Shown here: in pieces, positions 24,589 through 36,367 of the stretch | Layout: each line of letters starts with the position of its first letter | Position numbering within the stretch: position 1 is the first letter of the stretch | Assembly: GCA_021442155.1 (NCBI GenBank) | Contig: CM038222.1 | Span: 24,972,148-25,036,147 of the forward strand | Direction of reading: 5' to 3' | DNA: 64,000 nucleotides | Source: Cymbidium sinense | Lineage: Eukaryota > Streptophyta > Magnoliopsida > Asparagales > Orchidaceae | Notes under the pieces: generated by a model | The model's database searches: none | Seen by the model: only the letters and a program-made list of their open reading frames with translations | What the model was told of the DNA's origin: nothing | Translations under genes and position numbers: made by a program

Positions 24589-27500
24589 CTACAAACCCTA
24601 AACACTAAACTAAAATTGAAAGTTAAACCTAAAACCTAAACCCTAAACCCTAAACCCTAAAAACCTGAAACCCAAAACCCTAAACCCTAAACCCTAAAAC
24701 CCTAAATCTTAAACCCTAAACCCTAAACCCTAAACCCAAAAAACCCAAAATCTTAGACCCTAAACCCTAAACACTAAACCCTAAACTATAAACTAAACCT
24801 AAACCCTAAACCCTAAAAAGCTAAAAAGCTAGACCTAAACTAAATAAAACATATAAAATAAAATAAATAAAAAAGCTTAAACAAAAAAATAATAAAATTA
24901 AAAAACATAAACAAAAAAACTTAAACCTAAACTTAAACCAAAACCAAAAAATAAAATAAAGTAAAAAATAGAATTTAAAGTAAAATAAAATAAATAAAAA
25001 TTTAAACTAAACTAAAAAAATAAAAAACCTAAACAAAATAAAACCTAAATGTAATATAAAAATAAAATAAACCTAAAATTAAATAAAATTAAAACTAAAT
25101 AACCTAAACTTAAATAATAAATCAAAAAATATAACCTAGGAATAAATAAATAAAATAAAATCTAAACCCTAAACTAAAAAAAAAACCTAAACCAAAAATT
25201 AAGATAAAATAAACGTAAACTTAAACTAAAATAAACTAAACTAAAATAAATAACACCTAAACCTAAACCTAAACTAAATATAATAAAATAAACTAAAAAA
25301 AGCATAAACCTAAAATAAAAAATAAAACATAAAATAAACCTAAAATAAAACCTAAAACCTAAACCTAAAAAAATTAAATAAAAACCTAAGCCTAAGCCTA
25401 TAAATAAAAAATAAAATCTAAATCTAACAAATAAAATAAAAATAAAAATAAAAATGAACAAAAAATAAACATAAACCTAAACCTAAACCTAAAAAAAACT
25501 AAAATAAAAATCCTAAACTAAATTAAATAAACATAAAATAAATAAATTAAACTAAATAAATCAAAACCTACAAGTTTACTTAATTTAAAAAAAAATCATA
25601 AACCCTAAACATAAAATCCTAAACCCCAAACTCTAAACAATACACCCCAAAACTAAAACTAAACCATAAGCCATAAACCATAAACCCTAAACTAACCCTA
25701 AACCATAAACCCAAAACCCTAAACCTAAAAAACTATATAAATAAACACCTAAACTAAACCTAAACTATAAATTTAAAACTAAAAACCCTAAACTATCCCT
25801 AAATCTAAACTATAAACCAAAATCTAAATTTAAAACCTAAACCTAAACCTAAACCCTAAACTCAAATTAAACTGAACCTTAAACCCTAAACATCTAAACA
25901 CTAAACTATAAACTAAAATCCTAAAGTTTAAAACCTAAACCCTAAACCTAAACTTAAACCCTTATCTAACTAAACTTAACCTAACTAAACCTTAAACTAA
26001 AACTTAAACCTAAAGTTTAAAACTAAACTTAAACCTAAACTTAACTCCTAAACTCCTAAACTAAAACCTAAACCTAAAACTCCTAAACCTAAACCTTAAA
26101 CCTAAACTCTAAATCTAACTCCTAAACCTAAACTTAAACCTCAACCTAAACATACAACCCTAAACCTAAACCCTAAACTATAAACCTAAACCTTAAACCT
26201 TGTCTTAATCTAAATCAGAACTTAAACTTAAACCTAAACCCTAAACCCTAAGTCTAAACTTAAACCTAAGTTCTAAACTCCTAAACCCTAAACCCTATCC
26301 TCAACTTAAACATGAAACCTTAAACCTATAACCTTGAAACCTCAAGTAACTATCCTTAAAACATGAAATCAACCTAAACCTTAAACTTAACTTAAACTTA
26401 ATCTAACTTAAACTCTATGTTAACCTAAACCTTTAAACCTAAAACTCAACTTAAACCTAAACACTAAACTTAAACTTAACCTAAATCCTAAATTAAAACC
26501 TTAAACTCTAAACCCTAAACTTAAAGTTTACTCACAAACAAACCTAAACAACCCCAACCCTAAACCCCAAAAACCCTAAACACTAAACCCTATACCCTAA
26601 ACCCTTACCCTAAAATGCTAAATCCTAAAACCCTAAACCCTAAACCCTAAACCCTAAACCCTAATCATAGACCTTAAACCCTAAAACTAACCCTAAACCC
26701 TAAACCTTAAACCTTTAACCCTAAACACTAAACCTTAAACCCTGAAATCCTGAACCCTAAAGCCTAAAGCCTAAACCCTGAAAACCCAAAAACATAAGCG
26801 TAAAAATAAAATAAATAAAATACTTAAATCTAAACAAAATAATAGCCTAAACTTAAACCTAAACCTAAATATGAAATAAAATAAAAAATAAAAATTAAAC
26901 TAAAATAAAATAAATAAAAACCTAAACTAAACTAAATAATTAAATAAACATTAACGTAAAAAGCCTAAATAAACTAAAAGCTAAACATAAAATAAAAATA
27001 AAATAAAACTAAAATAAAATAAAGTAGAAACTAAATAAACCTAAAAATAAATAAAAAAATAAAATTTAAACCTTAAGCTAAAAAAAACCTAAACCTAAAC
27101 TAAACCTAGACCTAAACTAACTGAAATAAAATAAAAATTAAAAATGAAACTAAACTTAAACTATAAAATTAAGCCTAAAATAAAAACCTAAAACCCCAAC
27201 CTAAAACCTAAACCTAAACCTAATAATAAAAAATAAAATCTAAAACAAAAAAATAAAATAAAAAAAACTAAATTGAAAAGTAAACCTAAACCTAAACCTA
27301 AACCAAAAAATAAAATTATAACCTAAACCTAACCCTAAAAATAAGAAATAAAACCTAAACCTAAAAAATAAAATAAAAATAAATCTAAATTGAAAAATAA
27401 ACCTATACCTAAACTTAATAATAATCTAAAATAAATAACTTAAATTAAAATAAAAAAGTTAAAATAAATAAACTAAGCTAAATAAAAATAAAAATAAACC

Positions 27501-30500
27501 TAAATAAAAAAATAAAATTAACTAAACTAAAATAAATAAATAGAATTAAATAAAGTAAACATAAACCTATTGGTTTACTTATTTTAAAAAAATAAAAAAT
27601 AAAATAAAAAACTAAAACCCTAAAACCTTAACCCCTAAAACTAACCCTAAACCCTAAAACTCAAAACCCAAAACCCAAAACCCTAAACCCTATAACCTAC
27701 AACCCTAAACCCTAAACCCTAAACCTTAAACACTAAAAGCCTAAAAACCTAAAGCTAAACTAAATAAAACTTAAAAATAAAATAAATAAATAAAATATAA
27801 ACATGAATAAAATAAAAAAATAAAATAAAATAAAAACCTAAACTAAAACCTAAACCTAAATCTAAATATAAAATAAAATAAAAATATAAACTAATCAAAA
27901 ATAAAATAAATAAAAACTTAAACTAAACTAAAAAAATAAAATATGCGTAAAAATAAAAAACTTAAATAAAATAAAACCTAAAAGTAAAATAAAAAATTAC
28001 CAAAATAAAATAAAAGAAAAACAACATAAGTCCTAAACTTAAAAAATAAACCTAAAAAAACTATTCCCTAAAGTAAAAAAATCAAGACATAAGATAAACA
28101 AAATAATATAAATTTAAACCTAGGCTTAAATAAACTAAACTAAAATAAACAAAACCTAAAATAGGATTAAAAAAGTAAATAAAATAAAACTGTACATAAA
28201 ATAAAAATTAAATAAACCTAAAATAAAATAAAATAAAAACTAAATAAAATGATTAACCAAAAAAATAAAACCTAAAAATAAATAAAAAATAAAACCTATA
28301 CCTAAAATAAAAAAAAAACCTAAACCTATTATAAAAATGAAATAAATAAAATAAAATAAACCTAAACCTAAACTAAAATAAACTAAACTAAAATAAAAAC
28401 ATAAAACCTAAACCTAAAAAAATAAAATAAAAACCTAAACCTAAACCTAAACATAAAAATTAAAAATAAAACCTAAACCTAAAAAATAAAATTAAAATAA
28501 AACACAACTAAAAAATAAACCTAAACCTAAACCTAAAAATATAAACTAAAATAAAAACCTAAATGAACAAAAATAAACTAAACTAAATAAAAATTAAAAG
28601 TAAACATAAATAAAAATAAAAAATAAAATTAACTAAAATAAATAAAAAATAAACTAAATAAACCTAAACCTATTAGTTTAGTTAATTTTTTTTTGTAAAA
28701 AAAATTGTAAACCCTAAAACCTAAACAATAAAAACCATAAACCCTAAAGCCAAAACACTAAACCCTAAACCCTAAACCTGAAAACCCTAAACCCTAAAAC
28801 CCTAAACTGTAAACCCTAAACTCTAAACATAAAACCCTAAAAACCTAAAAACCTAAATTTAAATTAAATAAAACTTAAACATAAAATATATAAAAAGCCT
28901 AAACATAAATATAATAAAAAACTAAAATAAACTAAAAACCTAAACCTAAACCTAAAATAAAAAAGTATACTAATAAAAAAGCTAAAATAAAATAAGTAAA
29001 AAATTAAACTAAACTTGAAAATAAAATAAACATAAGAATAAAAAACCCAAATAAAATAAAAACTAAATGTAAAATAAAAACTAAATAAACCAAAAATAAA
29101 ATAAAATAAAAACAATATAAAAACCTAAACCTAAAAATAAATAAAAAATAAAACCTAAATCCTCAACTAAAGTGAAAAACCTAAACCCTAAATAAAAATA
29201 AAATAAACCTAAACTTAAACTAAAATAAACTAAACTAAAATAAATAAAACATAAACCTAAAATAAAGTAAATTAAAACCTAAACATAAACTAAATAAAAT
29301 CAAATTAACTAAAAATAAACCTAAACTTAAACTAAAAAATAAAACTTAAAAATAAACCAAAAATAAAAACCTAAAATGGAAGCTTAAAAAAATAAAATAA
29401 AAACCAAAATCTAACCCTAAAAATAAAAAATAAACCTAAACCTAAAGAGTAAGATAAAAATAAAACTAAACTAAAAAATAAACATGAGCCTAAACCTAAA
29501 CATAAAAATAAACTAAAATAGAAAACCTAAACTAAAATTAATAAACATAAAATAAGTAAAGTAAACTAAATATAAAAATTAAATTAAATAAAAATATAAA
29601 ATAATCTAAATAAACCTAAACCTACCGGTTTACCTAATTTAAAAAAAAAACTAAACACTATACCCTAAACCCTAAACCCTAAACTCTAAATCCTAAACCC
29701 TAAACCCTAAAAACCTTAAACCATAAAGCCTAAACAATAAACCCTAAACACTAATCCCTAAACCCAAACCTCAAATAATAAACCCTAAAACCCTTAACCT
29801 TAATTCCCTAAATCATAAACCCTAAACCATAAACCCTAAGCCCTAAACCATGAACCCTAAAAACCTAGAAACCTAAACCTAAACTAAATAAAACCTAAAA
29901 ATAAAATAAATAGAAAATCTTAAACCTAAATAAAATAAAAAATTAAATTTAGTTAAAAAACTTAAACTAAAGCCTAAACCTAAATCTCAAAATAAAAATA
30001 AACTAAAATAAAATAAATAAGAATCAAAATTAAACTAAAAAAAATAAAATAAACCTCAAGATAAAAATGCAATTAAAGTAAACATAAAGAAAAACTAAAA
30101 TAAACTTGAAATAAAATAAAACAAAAATTAAATAAAAACCAAAACTTAAAAAATAAATTTAAAAATAAAACCTAAAACTAAATAAAAAATAAAACCTAAA
30201 CCCCAAACTAAAATAAATCATAAACCTTAAATAAAAATAAAATAAATAAAATAAAATGATCCTAAACCTAAACTAAATTAAACTAAAATAAAATAAATAA
30301 AACCTAAACCTAAACCTAAAATAAACTAAACCAAACCTAAACCTAAACTAAACAAAATAAAATAAATTAAAAATAAATCTAAATGTAAACTAAAAAATAA
30401 AACAAAAATACCTAAATAAAATCCAAAACTCTAAACCTAAAAAATTATAATAAAATCATAAACGTAAACTAAAAAATAAAAAAGAAAACCTAAACTAAAA

Positions 30501-30894
30501 TAAAAAAACAAAACTAAATAAAAATAAAAAATAAAGTAAACTAAAATTAATAAAAAATAAATTAAATATATTACATAATCATAAACTTGTTGATTTACTT
30601 AATTAAAATAACCATAAACTCAAAATCCCAAACACCAAACCCTAAATCCTAAACCCTAAACCCTAAACTCTAAACCCTAAACCCTAAACCTTAAAAAACC
30701 CTAAACCCTAAACTCTAAACCTTAACCCTAAACCCTAAACCTTAAAAGTATAAACCCTAAAACCCTAAACCCTAAAACCCTAAACCCTAAACCCTAAACC
30801 CCAAACCCTAAACCTAAACCTAAAGTAACTAAATAAATTAAAAAATAAACCTAAACCCTAAAACCTAATAAACCTAAACCTAAACCTAAACCCT
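24589..30894 (+). repeat. Telomere-derived satellite, block 4
   Basis: This is the longest uninterrupted satellite stretch besides 42-47 kb. Boxes lie at about 25568, 27566, 28669, 29621 and 30588; the last four are 1103, 952 and 967 bp apart. CCCTAAA patches follow the boxes (for example 25590-25720, 26540-26770, 28700-28850, 29650-29870, 30605-30820). The GR-RBP leader is at 30822-30894. Long minus-strand frames (25174-25461, 28864-29115) are F/Y/L-rich translations of the A-rich repeat and not genes. Confidence 0.9.
25740..26540 (+). repeat. CTTAAAC/CCTAAACTT-variant subdomain
   Basis: Here the heptamer drifts toward CTTAAAC, CCTAAACTT and CTAAACTCC forms, with more T than neighbouring blocks and no ATAAA-rich stretch and no box. 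It looks like a separately expanded variant of the telomere motif inserted in the long-period satellite. Confidence 0.6.
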
Positions 30895-31363
30895 AAGAAT
30901 GGGTAGAACCTTGATGACAAGAACTTCATTGTCAACTAGGCTAAATTTAGCTCTAGAAGTGGAGGTGAAGGTGGAGGCGGTGGGGTATCTGGAGGTGTTG
31001 GTGGATATGGAGGTGGTCGGAGAAGTGGTGGTTATGGAGGTGGGAGGAGCGACGAAGGTTACAGCCATGGTGGTGGCGGAGGGAGAGATCAAGGATATGA
31101 TGGTGGATCCCGCTACTCAAGATTCCAGGGTAGTTTTGATGGGAACTAAAGAAATTGAAGAACAACCCATCCGATCTACTTCTTATAAAACTATGTTTTT
31201 ATAGTAGAGACGGTTTAACTTATCTACGGTTTTTGATTTGCTCTATGCATGCTCATTTTTTATTTATGTCATCACTTGTGCTTTAGAAAACTTAGTGTGT
31301 TACTTGCTTGCTGAAATTAAAAGTAGAAATGTTGAATCTAACTTTATTCTCTATTAAAAAAAA
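30895..31363 (+). pseudogene. GR-RBP 3' fragment, copy 5
   Basis: The standard 5' breakpoint follows the conserved leader. The sense frame has two TAG codons at former Gln positions: one in KNG*NLD and one after IVN. Downstream the Gly-rich frame is open: SGGEGGGGGV, GGYGGGRRSGGYGGGRSDEG, SHGGGGGRDQGYDGGSRY and FDGN*. The 3' UTR ends in an A run at 31355-31363. The first TAG is private, and the second is shared with copies 1, 2, 6 and 9. Flanks match the other copies. Confidence 0.83.
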
Positions 31364-31413
31364 CTAAAAACCCTAAACACTAAACTAAAACCTAAACCCT
31401 AAACCAAAAACTT
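31364..31413 (+). repeat. Telomere-like flank of GR-RBP copy 5
   Basis: About 50 bp of CCCTAAACACTAAACTAAAACC-type sequence is conserved downstream of GR-RBP copies. It is broken at about 31414 by LINE sequence. Confidence 0.7.
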
Positions 31414-32515
31414 AAACCTGATAATTTGCTAGAGCCTTTTGCTGTGCTAGCTGAATCTTTGTTGATTCTTTTGGATTGGAATTTTTTGTTTTTTATGTTG
31501 GTGGCTGCCTTTTAACCCCTTTTGAGTTATTATTTTGTCTTCTGGTTATTTGCACTAGTTGCAGCTTATGTTTCCTTCAGTTGCTGGTTTCATTTCCAAG
31601 CTATTTAGTCAATTATGGTTGCTCACCCTAGTTAAGCTTGGTGACTACATATTGTTGGTACTTTGTCTTGAGGGCTCCTATCTTAGTTTTGTTGGTTATT
31701 TCTCTATTAATTAGCATTGGTCTGGTGCTTGCTGATGGCTAGTTCTAGTTTTCCCTAGTTTAGAGCTTCAATGGGTATTTGGTTAATGGCTATTGTTGGG
31801 GTTCTAACTTTATTCTAGCCTCTCTCTAGGTTATTATGATTAGTCTATTATGGTTTTTATTTTGTGGTTTGGATACTAACTGGTTGCTGGCCGATTGCTC
31901 TTTGTTTAATGGTGATGGATCTAGAATTCTATGGACTACTGGCCCTAGATGTTTGCTTGTATCAGGTATATTGGCTATAATGGCTTTGATGTTACTCACC
32001 TCTTCTCTCTGGCTAGTAGCATTACATATGTATTGTTGCCCATTAAGATGATCCTAACATAACCTGAGCCTTCTCTTTCTCAACTCTCTCATTTTCCACT
32101 CTTTATCCTTACCCTTTTTAGCTATGATTTTTTCCCTTAGAGAGTTTTACAGATTTTTTTTTACATGTTGGAACTTTATAGAGGGAATGCTCGTTGTGCA
32201 GTCAACCTAAGTATTATTGTTATGGATCTAGCTTATCTTGCTTTCTTAATTGAATCATGAACTTTTGCTAACTCATACTTTTTTTATTTTCAAGATTTGC
32301 TTTAGTTTTACTCTATCTTTTTCTCTTATGCTTTATGGGCGTTGTATTTGCTCTTTTATTTTCTTTTCTTTTTCTAATGTACTTAGATGGGGGTTTAGCT
32401 CTCTAGGTTTCTTGTAGCTCTGAGAGCAGTAGAATTTTAAAGCTTTACCTTTTTTAAGGACATTATATATTTTTCATTTATGGTAATAAAATTCTAACTT
32501 TTACCAAAAAAAAAC
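31414..32515 (+). mobile_element. LINE 3' fragment A
   Basis: This is T-rich, non-telomeric sequence ending GGTAATAAAATTCTAACTTT followed by nine A, then CCCTAAACCC. Its last part (TAGCTCTGAGAGCAGTAG, TTTTTTAAGGAC) matches the 3' ends of the LINEs at 34297-35576 and 36221-42175. GGCTATAATGGCTTTGATGTT is also shared. No ORF2 domain is readable, so this is a 5'-truncated 3' UTR-rich insertion. A target-site duplication could not be fixed because both flanks are low-complexity. Confidence 0.72.
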
Positions 32516-32820
32516 CCTAAACCCTAAACAACCCTGAACCCTAAACCCTAAACCCAAACCCTAAACCCTAAACCCTAAAACCCAAAATCATAAAATCTAA
32601 ACTAACCCTAAACCCTAAACCCTAACCCTAAAAGCATAAAACCTAAACCCAAAATCGTAAACCCTAAACCCTATACCCTAAACCTAAACCTAAAACCCAA
32701 AACTCAAAACTCTAAACCCTAAACCTTAAACCTTAAACCTAAACCCAAAGTAACTAAATAAATTAGAAAAATAAACCTAAACCTTATAACCAAATAAACC
32801 TAAACCTAAACCTAAACCCT
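32516..32820 (+). repeat. Telomere-derived satellite with GR-RBP leader
   Basis: CCCTAAA-rich repeats follow LINE A. The leader (AAAGTAACTAAATAAATT) begins at 32747 and runs into GR-RBP copy 6. Confidence 0.85.
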
Positions 32821-33140
32821 AAGGATGGGCAGAACCTTGATGGTAGGAACATCACCGTCAACTAGGTTCAGTCTAGATATCGAGGTGAAGGTGGAGATGG
32901 CAGCTATCATAATGGTGGTGGGTGATCTGGATGTGTTGGTGAATATAGAGGTGGTGGTCGGAGCACTGGTGGTTATGGAGGTGGGAGGAGCGATGAAAGT
33001 TATAACCATAGTGGTGGCGGAGGGAGAGATCAAGGATATGATGGTGGATCCCGCTACTGAGAGTCGGGTGGTTGGGGGGAAGAAAGAGAAACTAAAGAAG
33101 GCCAATCTATATTATTTCTTTGTCATGCATCAGTACTAGA
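32821..33140 (+). pseudogene. GR-RBP 3' fragment, copy 6
   Basis: The sense frame begins KDGQNLDGRNITVN, the best match to the canonical RRM end in this window, then TAG, VQSR, GEGGDGSYHNGGG, a TGA, GGYGGGRSDE, SGGGGRDQGYDGGSRY and TGA. The 3' UTR is cut short and rearranged: after GGCCAATCT it departs from the other copies, and telomere-like repeat starts near 33140. Open frames of about 100 codons on both strands here are off-frame. Confidence 0.8.
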
Positions 33141-34284
33141 TCAATAAACTATAAACCCTAAATTAAAACCTAAACCCTAAACCCTAAACCTACAACCATA
33201 AACCCTAAACCCTAAACCATAAACCCTAAATGCTAAACCCTAAACCCTAAACACTAAAACCCTAAACCCTAAACCCTAAACCCTAAACCCTAACTTCTAA
33301 ACACTAAAACCATAACCCTAAACCCCAAACACTAAACCCCAAACCGCAAACCCTAAAAACCTAAAAACCTAAACATAAAATAAATAAAACCTAAAAATAT
33401 AATAAATAAATAAACCTAAACCTAAAAATAATAATAAAATAAACTAAATTAAAAAATAAAATAAACCTAAGAATGAAAAACCTAAAATAAAATAAAATAA
33501 ACATAAAATAAAATAAAATAAAAACCTAAACCTAAAAAATAAACCTTAAAATAAAACATAAACACTAAACTAAAAAAATAAACCTAAAGTAAAAATAAAA
33601 TAAATAAAATCAAATAAACCTAAACCTAAACTAAAATAAACTAAACTAAAATAAATAAAACCTAAACCTAAACTTAAACTAAATAAAAAAAATAAACTAA
33701 AAAAAAACCTAAACCTAAACTAAAAAATGAAACCTAAAAATATAAAATAAAAACCTAAACTTAAACCTAAAAAAATCTAAACCTAAAAAATAAATAAAAA
33801 TAAAACTCAACTAAAAAATAAACCTAAACTTAAACCTAAATTAAAAAATAAACTAAAATAAAAAACCTAAATTAAAATAAATGAACTTAAAATAAATAAA
33901 TTAACCTAAATAAAATAAAATAAAATAAAATAAACTAAAATAAATAAAAAATAAACTAAATAAACTTACACCTATTAGATTACTTAATTTAAGAAAAAAT
34001 CATAAACGCTAAATCCTAAACCCTAAACCCATTAACCAAAACCTACAATGCTATATCCTAAACACTAAAGCCTAAACTGTAAAAAACCTTAAACCCTAAA
34101 CCCTAACCCTAAAAGCATTAGCCCAAAAACCCTGAATGCTAAACCTTAAACCGTAAACCCTAAACCCTAAACCCTAAACTCTAAACCCTAAACATTAAAG
34201 CCCTAACCCTAAACTTAAAGCTAAAGTAACTAAATAAATTAAGAAATAAACATAAACCCTAAACCTATTAAACCTAAACCTAAT
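33141..34284 (+). repeat. Telomere-derived satellite, block 5
   Basis: A CCCTAAA patch (33150-33370), an A-rich stretch, a box at 33971-33990 and another CCCTAAA patch make about one long-period unit. The GR-RBP leader at 34223-34290 runs up to the LINE insertion. Confidence 0.88.
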
Positions 34285-34296
34285 CCCTAAGAATGG
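34285..34296 (+). repeat. Target-site duplication, left copy (LINE B)
   Basis: CCCTAAGAATGG is identical to 35577-35588. It is the junction of telomere-like repeat and the GR-RBP fragment, so the LINE inserted at the first codons of GR-RBP copy 7. Confidence 0.9.
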
Positions 34297-35576
34297 TATC
34301 TCCTTATGATGGAGGTCATGATTGTTTCTAGTTGGTACTGCTGAGCTTTGGTTTCCCTCTAGTTTTGGTGGCTCTCTCCTCTTGTTGGTCTCCTATTATG
34401 TTGGTTTTAAGATGGTCTAGTGATTGGCTGGCTTGAGAGCTTACTTGTTTTCCTTTATCCCTAACCTCTTTTTTTCCCCATGAAAGTTTATTGGATGGTG
34501 GTTGCTTGATGGTTTGGGTCTTTTCAAGATTTTTGCTTTCATTTTTAGCTATATGGAATTTTTATTATTGGTTGAGCCTGTCGATGGGATTTGTTCCTTC
34601 ATGGGCTGAGTTACTCTCTCTAGAGTTGTCACCAAACATCTAGTTTTTGTTCCCCTTTTATGGTGTTTTTTTGAAGTTTTTTTATGGTTTTTTCCTTTTA
34701 GCTAGATGGCCCGTTGGCTTATCATTTCTTTCTATTATGGGATAAACTTGTATGTGGTTTTGGCTGTTCTTAGCTCTGTTGTTATTTCTGCTAATTCTTG
34801 TTAATATGGTTGGCTGGGTGGCCTTGTTGGTTGGTTGCTACTCTCATGTTGATTGGTGGATCTACAAAATTTTTGGTTATTTACCTTTCATCTTTGTTTA
34901 TTTTGGGTGGCTTTGATGATGGCTATTTCTTGGCTGCTATCTTGTTTGGTTGGTTTCTTTACTCTGGTTTGGCTGTTTGTTTTGCCGATTAGTTGCTTAT
35001 TTAATCTTGATGATAGATACTGGAACTTGGCTAGCTCTTTGTTGTTGGTTGTTTGGTTTAATCAAGGTAAGTTGGCTATGATGGTTGGGATGTTTCCCCT
35101 ATTATCCTTTTGTCTAGTTTAGCCCTATATGTGATTGTAACCCTTCTTCAGAAGTTTGGATGCTCATATATCTTTCTGCACCTTGATATGAATGTGATTG
35201 AGCCTTAGCCTTATCTAAGAATTTTATCATTTTGTTCCTTTTGTGTACATAGCTTGTCCTTATTTCAATATGCTTATCTTTATCCAAAATTATTTGTAGG
35301 TTTGTGGTAGGCTTGAGGCTGTAGGTGGTTTATGCATATCTTAGAAGATTTCGGGATATACATGGCTTTGGCTGCCCTTTTTGAAATTTTGTGCTATTTA
35401 ATTCTTAATTTTTTCTTTTCTTTCTTTTTCTTTGGTTTTCTTGTAATAGGTAGGGGATGTAACTCTTTAGGCTAATTATAGCTCTCTAAGCTGTAGTTTA
35501 GAGATTTATCCATTTTAAGGACCTTTTATCCCTTTCTTTCTGGCAATAAAATTCTCCCACTTTTGATTTAAAAAAA
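34297..35576 (+). mobile_element. LINE 3' fragment B with target-site duplication
   Basis: This 1.28-kb 5'-truncated LINE insertion ends TGGCAATAAAATTCTCCCAC, TTTTGATTT and six A. It is flanked by CCCTAAGAATGG on both sides. Shared tail landmarks with the 36-42 kb LINE are GTAACCCTTCTTC, TTGGCTATGATGGTTGGGATG and TAGCTCTC/TAGCTCTT followed by a TTAAGGAC/TTAAAGAC motif. No ORF2 domain is readable; the hydrophobic open frames at 34798-35122 are T-rich 3' UTR and not supported as genes. Confidence 0.85.
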
Positions 35577-36070
35577 CCCTAAGAATGGGCAGAACCTTGA
35601 TGACAGGAACATCACTGTCAACAAGTCTCAATCAAGATCTAGCGGTGGAGGTGAAGGCAGAGGTGGCAGTTTTCACAGTGGTGGTGGGGGATCTAGAGGT
35701 GCTAGTAGATATGGAGGTGGTGGTTAGAGTAGGTGGTTATGGAAGCAGGTGGAGCAACAGAGGTTACAACCATGGTAATAGCGGAGGGAGAGATCAGAGA
35801 TATGATGGTGGATCCTGCTACTCAAAAGGCCGCAGTGGTTTTAATTGGAACTGGAGAAACTAAAAATTGGCCAATCTGATATGTTGTTTATGGAACTATG
35901 TCTTAAATTAGAGATGGTTCTAGTGATGTAGAGTTTTTAATTTGCTCTATGCATGCTCATTTTTTTATCTATGTCATCATTTATATTTTAGAAAACTTGG
36001 TGTGTGACTTGCTTGATGAATTTGAAATTAAGAAATGTTGATTCTAAATTTATTCTCTATTAAAAAATAA
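35577..36070 (+). pseudogene. GR-RBP 3' fragment, copy 7 (split by LINE B)
   Basis: The right part of the copy starts with the second target-site duplication. The sense frame reads KNGQNLDDRNITVN, then AAG in place of the Gln codon, SQSRSSGGGEGRGGSFHSGGGGS, YGGGG, TAG, and a frameshift in the Gly-rich tail. The 3' UTR (GAGATGGTTCTAGTGATGTA) runs to an A run ending near 36070. Its leader and first 12 bases lie on the far side of the LINE at 34223-34296. The 92-codon + open frame here is out of frame with the RRM-derived sequence. Confidence 0.84.
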
Positions 36071-36220
36071 ATACCAAAAACCATAAACCCTAAACCTAAA
36101 ACCAAAACCATAAACCCTAAACCCTAAACAAAAAACCCTATACCTTAAACAATAAAACCTAAGCCCTAAACCCTAAACCCTAAATTAAAAAAATACTTAA
36201 ACCTTAAACCCTAAACTTGA
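36071..36220 (+). repeat. Telomere-like spacer
   Basis: About 150 bp of degenerate CCCTAAA repeat lies between GR-RBP copy 7 and the start of the long LINE. Confidence 0.8.
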
Positions 36221-36367
36221 GGCCCGTGCATGCCTTTCCCTCTCGACTTCCTGGTGTTTAAGAAACCCTCATTTATTTGTCTTTTTCCATGGATCCTTGA
36301 TGATCTTCACTTGTAAGCCTCTCATTCCTTGGCCTTTGGATAATTCCCCTCTTTTCCACTAGTTCAA

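Noticed and set aside
25174..25461. F/Y/L-rich minus-strand frames (also 28864-29115 and 42267-42449)
   Set aside because: They are translations of A-rich telomere-derived satellite that merely lacks stops on that strand.
34798..35122. Hydrophobic + strand frames that could look like membrane proteins (also 31836-32051 and 41750-42110)
   Set aside because: They lie in T-rich LINE 3' UTR sequence that is shared between three insertions without frame conservation.
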